Source: Flavobacterium panacis (GTDB taxonomy: Bacteria; Bacteroidota; Bacteroidia; Flavobacteriales; Flavobacteriaceae). Taken from it: DNA of 64,000 nucleotides. Under the pieces are notes generated by a model, which did no database searches, was not told the DNA's origin, and was given only the letters and a program-made list of their open reading frames with translations. The DNA lies in NCBI RefSeq assembly GCF_024649945.1, contig NZ_JANKMS010000008.1:186001-250000 (forward strand), in the 5' to 3' direction. Made by a program: the position numbers and the translations under genes. Shown in pieces: positions 34,093 to 42,331 of this stretch. Within the stretch, counting starts at the first letter, position 1, and each line of letters starts with the position of its first letter.

Positions 34093-35091
34093 ATGGAATT
34101 AACTTTCACACATCATCAGTCTGCTCATTGCGAGAATGGAGTAGCGTCAAATCTGCTAAAAAATAGCGGACTAAACATCAGCGAACCGATGGTTTTTGGT
34201 ATTGGCTCAGGATTATTTTTTGTATATCTGCCTTTCATAAAAGTGAATTATGCACCCGCAATTAGTTATAGAACTTTGCCAGGACAGATTTTCAATAAAG
34301 TTGCCAATCGTTTACATTTAAAAATAAAAAGACAAAAATTTTCTTCTATATCAAATGCAAATAAAGCTTTAGACGAAAATTTAAAAAATAATATTCCAAC
34401 AGGATTACAGGTTGGAGTTTACAATTTAAGTTATTTTCCAGACGAATATCGTTTTCATTTCAATGCACACAATTTAGTTGTTTACGGAAAAACCGAAACC
34501 GAATATTTAGTGAGCGATCCTGTTATGGAAACCGTTACGACTTTAACTTACGAAGACATGAATAAAGTACGTTTTGCCAAAGGCGCTTTTGCGCCTCGAG
34601 GCCAAATGTACTATCCGATTCAGATTCCAAAAGACGTTGACTTAAAAAGCGCCATCATTAAAGGAATTAAAAATACATGCCGAGATATGTTGGCACCAAT
34701 GCCAATTGTTGGTGTTCGCGGTATCAAATTTGTTTCGAAGCAAATTAGAAAATGGCCAATAAAACACGGAACTAAAAAAGCCAATCATTACTTGGCGCAA
34801 ATGGTTCGTATGCAAGAAGAAATTGGAACTGGAGGCGGTGGTTTCCGTTTTATTTATGCCGCATTTTTACAGGAAGCTTCGGTTATTTTGGGTAACGAAG
34901 AACTAAAAGAACTTTCTAAAGAAATGACAAAAATTGGAGATTCATGGCGTGATTTTGCTGTTGAAGCTTCAAGAATTTACAAAAACAGAAGTGCTAAAGA
35001 AGATGCTTACAATACTATTGCCGATGAACTTTTGGACATTGCCAATAGAGAAGAAATCTTTTTCAAAAAACTAAAAAAAGCAATCAGCTAA
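34093..35091 (+). CDS. BtrH-like acyltransferase (papain-like N-terminal domain)
   Basis: 332 residues. The N-terminal BtrH_N-type domain (about 1-130) has the His-Cys pair HQSAHCENG (His12, Cys13) and a later His in FHFNAHNLVVYG. The C-terminal helical part (about 200-330) resembles the DUF4872 partner domain. BtrH moves an acyl group from an ACP to an amine in butirosin synthesis. By analogy this protein could transfer the ACP-bound aryl polyene to the dialkylresorcinol hydroxyl, forming the flexirubin ester. That last step is inference. Confidence 0.75.
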   Translation: MELTFTHHQSAHCENGVASNLLKNSGLNISEPMVFGIGSGLFFVYLPFIKVNYAPAISYRTLPGQIFNKVANRLHLKIKRQKFSSISNANKALDENLKNNIPTGLQVGVYNLSYFPDEYRFHFNAHNLVVYGKTETEYLVSDPVMETVTTLTYEDMNKVRFAKGAFAPRGQMYYPIQIPKDVDLKSAIIKGIKNTCRDMLAPMPIVGVRGIKFVSKQIRKWPIKHGTKKANHYLAQMVRMQEEIGTGGGGFRFIYAAFLQEASVILGNEELKELSKEMTKIGDSWRDFAVEASRIYKNRSAKEDAYNTIADELLDIANREEIFFKKLKKAIS

Positions 35092-35100
35092 AATCATATT

Positions 35101-35853
35101 TTGCAGTCTATCATTCAAATAGAATCCCTTTCGAAAAAGTACAAAAATGCAGAAATGTATTCTTTGAACAATGTTTCGCTAAACATAAATGAAGGTCAGA
35201 TTTTTGGTTTACTTGGACCTAACGGCGCTGGAAAAACCACTTTAATTTCCATGCTTTGCGGATTGGTAAAACCAACTTCAGGACATTTTACAATTGATGG
35301 TTTAGATTATCAGCATCATTCCTCAAAAATTAAAAAAATTATAGGCGTTGTTCCTCAAGAATATGCTTTGTATCCGACTTTGACTGCTAGAGAAAATCTG
35401 CTTTATTTTGGAAGTATGTATGGTTTAAAAGGTTCTGATTTAAAAGACAAAGTGATTGAAGCTTTAGATCTTTTAGGTTTATTGAAATTTGCCGATAAAC
35501 AAGTTCAAACTTTTTCTGGCGGAATGAAACGTCGTGTGAACCTGATTGCGGGAATTCTGCATAAACCAAAAGTTTTGTTTTTGGATGAACCAACTGTTGG
35601 TGTTGATGTACATTCTAAAACGGCCATCATCGATTATTTGAAAGTTTTAAACCAAAACGGAACAACCATTATTTATACATCGCATCATTTGGCTGAAGCC
35701 GAAGATTTCTGTACGCAAATCGCCATTTTAGATCAGGGACAGATTTATGCGCAGGCAACTCCATCAGCATTGATTGAAGAAACAAAAGATGCTCGAAATC
35801 TTGAAGATGTTTTTATTTCATTAACTGGTAAAGCGTTGAGAGATGGTATATAA
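35101..35853 (+). CDS. ABC transporter ATP-binding protein
   Basis: The ATPase of an export ABC transporter. 250 residues. Walker A GLLGPNGAGKTTLIS, signature FSGGMKRRVNL, Walker B KVLFLDEPTVGVD and a switch His in YTSHHLAEA. The start codon is TTG at 35101: the frame is closed by a stop 12 bases upstream and no ATG precedes the conserved QIESLSKKY. It overlaps its permease by 11 bases. It probably exports pigment or precursor. Confidence 0.92.
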   Translation: MQSIIQIESLSKKYKNAEMYSLNNVSLNINEGQIFGLLGPNGAGKTTLISMLCGLVKPTSGHFTIDGLDYQHHSSKIKKIIGVVPQEYALYPTLTARENLLYFGSMYGLKGSDLKDKVIEALDLLGLLKFADKQVQTFSGGMKRRVNLIAGILHKPKVLFLDEPTVGVDVHSKTAIIDYLKVLNQNGTTIIYTSHHLAEAEDFCTQIAILDQGQIYAQATPSALIEETKDARNLEDVFISLTGKALRDGI

Positions 35854-37126
35854 AATTTGGATGTCGGTAGTAAAAGAATTCCTTTTGCTAAAAAGAGATT
35901 TAGGCGGATTGATTATTTTATTCATCATGCCTTTGGTTTTGGTCATTGCCGTAACCTTAATTCAAGACAGTACTTTTAAAGCAGTAACCGATTCTAAAAT
36001 TCAAATTCTTTTAGTCGATAAAGACAAAGGATCTGTTTCGAAAACTGTTTTTGAAAATTTAGAAAAAAGCAGCTATTTTACTGTTGTAACACAAATTGAC
36101 AATCAACCGATTACCGAAGAAATTGCCAGAGAAAATGTGTACAAAGGAAAATTCCAATTGGCAATTGTAATTCCAGAAAATCTAAGTTCTGATTTACAAG
36201 CAAAAGTGGATCAGAATGTAGAGAAAATCGTCAGTAATTTAGGTTTGACTGATAGTACTGTAACTGCAGAACCTCAGCGTGTTATTAAAGAAAAAGAAGT
36301 AAAACTATATTTTGATCCAGCCGTTCAAATGAGTTTCAAAAATGCGGTGATGAGTTCGATCGACAAAATGATTTCGCAGATTGAAACCAAATCGATTTAT
36401 TCGACTTTCCAAAAACAATTAGGAGAAGACACAATCGATTTTGAGCAAAAAAGTTTTATTTCTTTTAAAGAAATAATTCCGAGAATCAACAACAAAGAAG
36501 TTCGTCCGAATTCCGTTCAACACAACGTTCCGGCTTGGACACTTTTTGCTATCTTTTTTATTGTGATTCCGTTATCAATCAATATTGTAAAAGAAAAATC
36601 ACAAGGAACTTTTGTTCGATTAAGAACCAATCCTGTTTCCAATTTAATTGTGATTATTGGAAAAACCATTACTTACTCGATCATTTGTATGATTCAGTTT
36701 TATATGATGGTTGCCGTTGCCGTTTTCTTATTTCCATCCATCGGACTGCCTTCTTTAAATATCGAAGGACATTTCTTTTTGACCAGTGTTGTGGCCTTAT
36801 TTTCAGGTTTTGCAGCAATCGGCTTCGGAATTTTATTAGGAACTGTTGCAAGCACGCAAGAACAATCTGCTCCTTTTGGTGCCACAAGTGTGATCATTTT
36901 GGCTGCAATTGGAGGCGTTTGGGTTCCTGTTTTCGCCATGCCAAAAGTCATGCAGTATATAGCAAAATCTTCTCCAATGAACTGGGGATTAGAAGCTTTT
37001 TATGACGTGTTGCTTCGCAGCGTTTCTTTCGTCGAAATCATTCCAAAAATAAGTTTGTTATTTTTGTTTTTCATTATTACAACTTCCATCGCATTATTTT
37101 ATGATAAAAAGAAAAGAGCAGTTTAA
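35843..37126 (+). CDS. ABC-2 type transporter permease
   Basis: The membrane partner of the preceding ATPase. 427 residues. One N-terminal helix (about 20-42), a large extracytoplasmic domain (about 45-230) and about five C-terminal helices. This layout is typical of ABC-2 exporters with extended first loops (YhhJ/NatB type). The export substrate is probably the pigment or a lipid intermediate, by context only. The 3' end overlaps the thioesterase start by 26 bases. Confidence 0.9.
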   Translation: MVYKIWMSVVKEFLLLKRDLGGLIILFIMPLVLVIAVTLIQDSTFKAVTDSKIQILLVDKDKGSVSKTVFENLEKSSYFTVVTQIDNQPITEEIARENVYKGKFQLAIVIPENLSSDLQAKVDQNVEKIVSNLGLTDSTVTAEPQRVIKEKEVKLYFDPAVQMSFKNAVMSSIDKMISQIETKSIYSTFQKQLGEDTIDFEQKSFISFKEIIPRINNKEVRPNSVQHNVPAWTLFAIFFIVIPLSINIVKEKSQGTFVRLRTNPVSNLIVIIGKTITYSIICMIQFYMMVAVAVFLFPSIGLPSLNIEGHFFLTSVVALFSGFAAIGFGILLGTVASTQEQSAPFGATSVIILAAIGGVWVPVFAMPKVMQYIAKSSPMNWGLEAFYDVLLRSVSFVEIIPKISLLFLFFIITTSIALFYDKKKRAV

Positions 37127-37550
37127 CGAGGCTACAGACTTGACCGTTTCACACGAAATCAGAATTCGTTTTAACGAAACAGATCCGCTTGGAATTGTTT
37201 GGCACGGAAACTATATCACGTATTTTGAAGATGGACGCGAAGCATTTGGACGTGAACACGGACTTACCTATTTGGATATTGCCGCTACGGGTTACACGAC
37301 GCCAATCGTAAAATCGACTTGCGAACATAAATTGTCTTTGCGTTATGGTGATGTGGTTACAATTGAAACAACGGTTGTTGACACGCCAGCTGCCAAAATG
37401 ATTTACCGTTTTAAAATTATTGATGATAAAGGAGAAGTGGCTTGCACGGGAGAGACTGTTCAGGTTTTTTTAGATAATGAAGGGAATTTAATGCTGACGA
37501 ATCCTCCTTTTTATGAGGAATGGAAAAGGAAAGTTGGTCTATTGAAATAG
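37101..37550 (+). CDS. Hotdog acyl-thioesterase
   Basis: Hydrolyses acyl-CoA or acyl-ACP thioesters. 149 residues, of the 4-hydroxybenzoyl-CoA thioesterase/YbgC type. RFNETDPLGIVWHGNYITYFEDGREAF carries the usual Asp and His near residues 24-50. The start lies inside the permease gene. In the cluster it may release or edit polyene chains, as the ApeF-type thioesterase does in aryl polyene clusters. Confidence 0.85.
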   Translation: MIKRKEQFNEATDLTVSHEIRIRFNETDPLGIVWHGNYITYFEDGREAFGREHGLTYLDIAATGYTTPIVKSTCEHKLSLRYGDVVTIETTVVDTPAAKMIYRFKIIDDKGEVACTGETVQVFLDNEGNLMLTNPPFYEEWKRKVGLLK

Positions 37551-37555
37551 TTTTT

Positions 37556-37620
37556 TAGCCACGAATTACACAAATTTTCACAAATTAAAAATCAGTGTAA
37601 ATCTGCTAGATCTGCGAGCA
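37556..37620. repeat. Partial 'gccacgaatt' and 'tctgcg' repeat words
   Basis: 'agccacgaattacacaaattttcacaaatt' words are followed by 'gtgtaaatctgctagatctgcgag'. Only part of the usual palindrome is present. It directly precedes the MITE-like copy at 37631. Confidence 0.55.
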
Positions 37621-37630
37621 AAAAAATTAA

Positions 37631-37761
37631 ACACATAGAATCATAGAATTTAAAAGTCAATAAAAAGACGTAAATAAAATCTAGATTTTACACATAGCTA
37701 TGTTTGTTTAAATAAATGAAATGCCTTTTTTAAGTAAACAAAAACTATGTTTCTATGTGTT
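37631..37761 (-). repeat. MITE-like element, copy 2 (inverted)
   Basis: About 131 bp with the same ends as the copy at 25470-25605. Its reverse complement shares in order AACACATAGAAACATAG, GGCATTTCA, AACAAACATAGCTATGTGT and a TCTATGTGTT end. It has no ORF. The two copies are in opposite orientation, 12 kb apart, both within the pigment cluster. Confidence 0.75.
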
Positions 37762-37773
37762 AAAATAAATATA

Positions 37774-37800
37774 CCTACAAGGTTTTGAAAACCTTACAGG
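37774..37800. repeat. 27-bp palindrome before a ketosynthase gene
   Basis: CCTACAAGGTTTT (37774-37786), one central G, then AAAACCTTACAGG (37788-37800); 11 of 13 arm positions pair. It ends 17 bases before the ketosynthase ATG, so it might act in the leader, or be a short mobile repeat. Confidence 0.65.
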
Positions 37801-37817
37801 AGAAATCGAGAAATAAA

Positions 37818-38960
37818 ATGATAAGAGAAATATACATTACCGAAACGAATTGTATCACGCCTTTAGGTTTTGATGTGGAATCGAACATCGAAGCGATTCT
37901 TCGTGGCGATTCTGGAATTCAGCTCCATAACGATGTTTCTTTGATGCCGAATTCATTTTATGCGTCGATTATCAACAATGAAAAAATAAACAGCGCTTTT
38001 GCAAAAATCAGCGCTGAGACAAAATATTCCCGTTTAGAAAAAATGATGATTTTGGCTTTAGAACCGATTATCAGAAATTCTAAAGTCGAATTAAACTCAA
38101 AAACTGCTTTTATACTTTCTACCACAAAAGGAAATGTAACGGCTTTACAACACAATTCTGAGGAAAGCTTTAACAACGCACATTTAGATGTTTTGGCAAA
38201 AAATATTGCTGATTTCTTCGGATTTCAAACACAGCCAATTGTAGTTTCAAATGCTTGTGTTTCTGGAATTTTAGCCGTTTCTGTTGCCAAAAGAATGATT
38301 AAGTCCGAGCTTTATGATAACATTTTTGTTGTGGCTGGTGATGAAGTTTCAGAATTTGTTTTGTCTGGTTTTAATGCTTTTCAAGCGATGAGCGAACTGC
38401 CCTGCAAACCCTATTCTAAAAACAGAACAGGCGTAAGTTTAGGCGAAGCAACTGCAGCCGTTTTGGTTTCGGCGGAAGCCAAAAACGCCAAAATAAAAGT
38501 AATTGGCGACAGTTCGATAAACGATGCGAATCATATTTCAGGTCCATCAAGAACAGGTGAAGGTTTGTTTAGAAGTATTCAGAATGCATTGAAAGAAGCT
38601 CAAATTGAAGCAACCAAATTAGATTATATTTCAGCACACGGAACAGCAACACCTTATAACGACGAAATGGAAGCGATTGCTTTAAATCGTTTGGATTTAA
38701 AAAACGTTCCCATTAATAGTTTAAAAGGATTTTATGGTCATACATTAGGTGCTTCTGGATTATTGGAAACGGTTATCGCGATAGAATCTGCCAATCAAAA
38801 TACGCTTTTTGAATCTAAAGGTTTTGATGAAATTGGTGTAAGCGAATCTATTAATGTAATTGAGAAAAACGAAGAAAAGAATATTGAATATTTCCTAAAA
38901 ACAGCTTCTGGTTTTGGAGGTTGTAATACAGCTGTGGTTTTTGAAAAAGTGAAACACTAA
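37818..38960 (+). CDS. Beta-ketoacyl-ACP synthase, pigment cluster
   Basis: 380 residues from the ATG at 37818; an 11-residue TTG-started extension begins inside the palindrome and is rejected. The triad is complete: VVSNACVSGIL (Cys), SAHGTATPYND (His) and LKGFYGHTLGASG (His), with GFGGCNTAVVF near the C terminus. It is more divergent from FabF than its cluster siblings. It probably extends the polyene or makes the beta-ketoacyl unit for DarB. Confidence 0.88.
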   Translation: MIREIYITETNCITPLGFDVESNIEAILRGDSGIQLHNDVSLMPNSFYASIINNEKINSAFAKISAETKYSRLEKMMILALEPIIRNSKVELNSKTAFILSTTKGNVTALQHNSEESFNNAHLDVLAKNIADFFGFQTQPIVVSNACVSGILAVSVAKRMIKSELYDNIFVVAGDEVSEFVLSGFNAFQAMSELPCKPYSKNRTGVSLGEATAAVLVSAEAKNAKIKVIGDSSINDANHISGPSRTGEGLFRSIQNALKEAQIEATKLDYISAHGTATPYNDEMEAIALNRLDLKNVPINSLKGFYGHTLGASGLLETVIAIESANQNTLFESKGFDEIGVSESINVIEKNEEKNIEYFLKTASGFGGCNTAVVFEKVKH

Positions 38961-39015
38961 TTACACAAATTTTCACGAAATAATCGGTGTCAATTCGTGA
39001 AATTCGTGTTTAAAT
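38961..39015. repeat. Short 'cgaatt' inverted repeat
   Basis: 'ttacacaaattttcacgaaa' on the left faces 'caattcgtgaaattcgtg' on the right, an imperfect inverted repeat that fills the 62-bp gap between two cluster genes. Confidence 0.55.
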
Positions 39016-39022
39016 TAAAAAA

Positions 39023-39637
39023 ATGACAAACAAAACCAACATACAATCCTACATCAAAATTGAAAACAACGAAATTGTTCTCAATGGAACTTCTGTATTC
39101 AAAATTGAACCAACCGATTTTGCAGATTTCGCCAAACAAGCGTATCGTAATTTTGAAATGCAGTATCCAAAATTTTTCAAAATGGATGCTTTGAGCAAAC
39201 TGGCTTTTTTAGGATCAGAACTGCTTTTGAGTCCGATTACCTCAACAAAAGAGGAAAATAATATCGCTTTGGTTTTGGCCAATAAATCATCAAGTTTAGA
39301 TACCGATGTAAAATATCAGGAATCCATTTCAGACAAAGAAAATTATTTTCCGAGTCCGGCGGTTTTTGTTTATACGCTACCAAATATTTGTTTGGGCGAA
39401 ATAAGTATCCGTCATCAGCTAAAAAGTGAGAATTCTTTCTTTATATTTGACACCTTTAACACCGAATTTATGTCCAATTATTCTAATATTCTTCTGAATA
39501 CGAATAAGGCAGATGTAGTTTTATGCGGTTGGGTAGAATTTTTTAATGACAGTTATAAAGCCTTTCTTTGTACCATTAGTAGAACAGAAAGCACAGAATA
39601 TAAAAACGAAACTATCAATACATTATACAATAAATAA
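39023..39637 (+). CDS. Truncated ketosynthase-like protein
   Basis: 204 residues. It resembles the N-terminal half of a beta-ketoacyl synthase (Ketoacyl-synt_2 type). The segment SPAVFVYTLPNICLGEISIRHQL corresponds to the region before the active-site Cys. The Cys position falls in FIFDTFNTEF and is not Cys, and no second half with histidines exists. It is therefore not catalytic on its own. It lies between a full ketosynthase and an ACP (2-base gap), so an accessory or scaffold role is likely. It is not a recent frameshift, since the frame ends cleanly and downstream sequence is ACP. Confidence 0.7.
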   Translation: MTNKTNIQSYIKIENNEIVLNGTSVFKIEPTDFADFAKQAYRNFEMQYPKFFKMDALSKLAFLGSELLLSPITSTKEENNIALVLANKSSSLDTDVKYQESISDKENYFPSPAVFVYTLPNICLGEISIRHQLKSENSFFIFDTFNTEFMSNYSNILLNTNKADVVLCGWVEFFNDSYKAFLCTISRTESTEYKNETINTLYNK

Positions 39638-39639
39638 TC

Positions 39640-39897
39640 ATGGAAGCATTAAAAGAAGAATTAAAAAACAAAATCATAACTACTTTAAACCTTGAAGATA
39701 TCGCAGTTGAAGACATTGCAGATAACGATCCTTTGTTTGGAGACGGTTTAGGTTTAGACTCAATTGATGCACTTGAATTGATCGTGATTTTAGATAAAGA
39801 TTACGGAATTAAATTAGTTGACCCGAAAGAAGGAAAAACAATTTTCCAATCTATCGAAACTATGGCAGCATATATCAGCGCAAATAGAACGAAGTAA
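39640..39897 (+). CDS. Acyl carrier protein, second copy
   Basis: 85 residues. The attachment Ser is in GLGLDSIDALELIVI near residue 41. It is distinct from the ACP at 29068. Two ACPs could separate the aryl polyene chain from the chain used by DarA/DarB. Confidence 0.93.
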   Translation: MEALKEELKNKIITTLNLEDIAVEDIADNDPLFGDGLGLDSIDALELIVILDKDYGIKLVDPKEGKTIFQSIETMAAYISANRTK

Positions 39898-39904
39898 TTT
39901 GCAT

Positions 39905-40042
39905 AAACTTTGTCAAAGAGTTGCTATTTAAAAAAGCTTAAAAAACTTTGCGACTCTGCGACTTTGCGAAATTAAATTACAAGCTTCTTTCACTTAACTG
40001 TGAGAAATTTGCTCGCAAAGACGCGAAGACGCAAAGTTTAAT
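39905..40042. repeat. Palindromic repeat, 'cgcaaag' family, copy 2
   Basis: 'ctttgcgactctgcgactttgcg' words on the left face 'ctcgcaaagacgcgaagacgcaaag' words on the right. It is similar to the repeat at 27645-27780. Positions 40041-40071 then repeat 'atctaaaat' words. No gene is seen in this 176-bp gap. Confidence 0.65.
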
Positions 40043-40073
40043 CTAAAATCTAAAATCATAAATCTAAAATTAG

Positions 40074-41270
40074 ATGAAGGGTGTTGCTATAACGGGAATG
40101 GGAATTATTTCTGCGATTGGTAATTCGGTTGAGGAAAATTATCTTTCGTTGATCGAAAATAAAATCGGTGTTTCTCGCATTCAAAATATTTCGACGGTTC
40201 ATGCAGATGTGATCAAAGTTGGCGAAATCAAAAAAACCAACGAAGAACTGATCAATGAACTGCAGTTAAACGAGAATAATAATTTCTCCAGAACCGCTAT
40301 GATTGGTACTTTGGCAGCAAAACAAGCTGTTGAAAATGCCGGCATTACTGCTATCAATGAATTTAGAACTGGACTTATTTCGGCTACAAGCGTGGGCGGA
40401 ATGGACATGACAGAGAAACATTATTACGATTATTTCGAAAAACCAGAATTGGTTAAATATATTACCTGCCATGACGGTGGTGATGTTGCCGAAAAAATTG
40501 CGGAAGAATTAGGTTTAAAAGGAATGGTAACAACCATTAGTACCGCTTGTTCATCTGCAGCCAATTCAATTATGCTGGGCGCAAGATTAATCAAAACAGG
40601 AAAATTAGATCGCGTAATTGTAGGTGGAGCCGATGCTTTGGCAAAATTCACCATCAACGGATTTAAAACTTTGATGATTTTATCTGACGATTACAACAAA
40701 CCTTTCGACAATAATAGAAAAGGATTAAATCTTGGAGAAGCTGCAGCTTTTCTAGTTTTAGAATCAGATGAAGTTGTTGCCAAACAAAACAAAAAAGTAC
40801 TGGCAAGAGTTTCGGGTTACGGAAATGCAAATGACGCTTACCACCAAACGGCCTCTTCAGAAAATGGAGACGGTGCTTATTTGGCAATGAAAAAAGCATT
40901 TGAAGTTTCAGGCTTAAAACCTTCTGAAATTGATTATATCAACGTACACGGAACCGCAACGCCAAACAATGATTTATCTGAAGGAAGAGCTTTAAAACGA
41001 ATTTACGAAGACGAAAAAGTTCCAGATTTCAGTTCTACAAAACCTTTTACGGGGCACACTTTAGCAGCCGCTGCTGCAATTGAAGCTGTTTACAGTGTTT
41101 TGGCCATTCAAAACAATGTGGTGTATCCAAATTTGAATTTTGAAACTCAAATGGAAGAATTTGATTTGACACCACAAACTGTTGCAAAAAATAAAACTAT
41201 CGAACATGTTTTATCGAATTCTTTCGGATTTGGAGGAAACTGTTCAACCCTTATATTTTCAAAAAGCTAA
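40074..41270 (+). CDS. Beta-ketoacyl-ACP synthase, KS subunit of a KS/CLF pair
   Basis: 398 residues. Complete triad: ISTACSSAANS (Cys), NVHGTATPNND (His), KPFTGHTLAAAAA (His), with NSFGFGGNCSTLIF near the end. Its stop overlaps the ATG of the inactive homologue at 41270, the standard arrangement of a ketosynthase with its chain-length factor. In aryl polyene clusters the pair ApeO/ApeC does iterative extension. Confidence 0.92.
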   Translation: MKGVAITGMGIISAIGNSVEENYLSLIENKIGVSRIQNISTVHADVIKVGEIKKTNEELINELQLNENNNFSRTAMIGTLAAKQAVENAGITAINEFRTGLISATSVGGMDMTEKHYYDYFEKPELVKYITCHDGGDVAEKIAEELGLKGMVTTISTACSSAANSIMLGARLIKTGKLDRVIVGGADALAKFTINGFKTLMILSDDYNKPFDNNRKGLNLGEAAAFLVLESDEVVAKQNKKVLARVSGYGNANDAYHQTASSENGDGAYLAMKKAFEVSGLKPSEIDYINVHGTATPNNDLSEGRALKRIYEDEKVPDFSSTKPFTGHTLAAAAAIEAVYSVLAIQNNVVYPNLNFETQMEEFDLTPQTVAKNKTIEHVLSNSFGFGGNCSTLIFSKS

Positions 41271-42331
41271 TGAAGAAAACATATATAAATGGAGTAGGCT
41301 GTATTTCGACTCAAAAAACATTTGATACTGTTTTTTTGGAAGAAGCTGTTATAAATCATGACCAAAATGTACTGGCAATAGTACCGCCAGCTTACAAAGA
41401 ATATATTTCGCCTGCTGCAAGCCGTAGAATGGCAAAAGGTGTAAAAAACGGAATTGTTGCTTCGACTTTAGCCATGAAAGATGCAAACATTGAGAATGTC
41501 GATGCGATTATTACCGGAACTGGTTTAGGTTGTATTGAAGATTCTGAAAAATTCCTGAAAAGTATTTTAGATAATAAAGAAGAGTTCTTGACTCCAACTT
41601 CTTTTATCCAATCGACTCACAATACCGTTGGTGCGCAAATTGCGCTTTTACAGCAATGCAAAGGTTACAATTTCACTTACGTGAATGGCGCAGTTTCTTT
41701 TGAATCGGCACTTTTGGATGCGAAAATGCAGATTGAAGAAGACGAAGCAAATTCAATTTTAGTTGGCGGTGTTGATGAAAATGGCGATTATACTACTGCC
41801 CTTTTCAAATTAAATGGAAGAATCAAAAAAGATAATTCGGCTCCTTACGATGTTTTAACTTCTACTACAAGTGGTGCCGTTTATGGAGAAGGTGCTAGTT
41901 TTTTTGTTTTAGAAAATGAAAGAAAAGACAACACATACGCCGAACTTTTGGATGTTGCTATTGTCAATACTTTAGAAGAAAATGAAGTTGAAGCAGAAAT
42001 TGTATCTTTTCTAAAATCAAATAATTTAGAAATTTCAGATATTGATGCTTTGGTTTTAGGTTTTGACGGAAATGTCAATTTTGAAAATTATTATAGAAAT
42101 CTGACTGAAAATGCTTTTGCTCAAACGCCTGTTTTATATTACAAACATTTAAGCGGAGAATATGATACAGCTTCGGCATTTGCTTTCTGGATGGCTTCTA
42201 AAATTTTGAAAACGCAAGAAATTCCAGAAATTACAAAAGTAAATTCGGTTGCAAAACCAGCTTACAAAACTATTTTATTGTACAATCAATTAAGTGGCAA
42301 AAATCATAGTTTTACGTTACTTTCAAAATGA
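41270..42331 (+). CDS. Chain-length-factor-like inactive ketosynthase
   Basis: 353 residues with a ketosynthase fold but no active site. The Cys region reads FTYVNGAVSFESA, with Ala or Val in place of Cys. The first His region is VLGFDGNVNFENY instead of HGTxTP. It should form a heterodimer with the active KS directly upstream and set chain length. Overlaps are 1 base upstream and 4 bases downstream. Confidence 0.85.
   Translation: MKKTYINGVGCISTQKTFDTVFLEEAVINHDQNVLAIVPPAYKEYISPAASRRMAKGVKNGIVASTLAMKDANIENVDAIITGTGLGCIEDSEKFLKSILDNKEEFLTPTSFIQSTHNTVGAQIALLQQCKGYNFTYVNGAVSFESALLDAKMQIEEDEANSILVGGVDENGDYTTALFKLNGRIKKDNSAPYDVLTSTTSGAVYGEGASFFVLENERKDNTYAELLDVAIVNTLEENEVEAEIVSFLKSNNLEISDIDALVLGFDGNVNFENYYRNLTENAFAQTPVLYYKHLSGEYDTASAFAFWMASKILKTQEIPEITKVNSVAKPAYKTILLYNQLSGKNHSFTLLSK

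Noticed and set aside
36535..37005. 156-codon plus-strand frame inside the ABC permease
   Set aside because: It is a shifted frame of the permease gene with Cys/His-rich, low-plausibility composition. The permease frame has clear membrane helices.
39023..39637. Truncated ketosynthase as a frameshifted pseudogene
   Set aside because: The frame ends cleanly 2 bases before a good ACP gene, and no remnant of the second half is found in other frames. I treat it as a real short protein.
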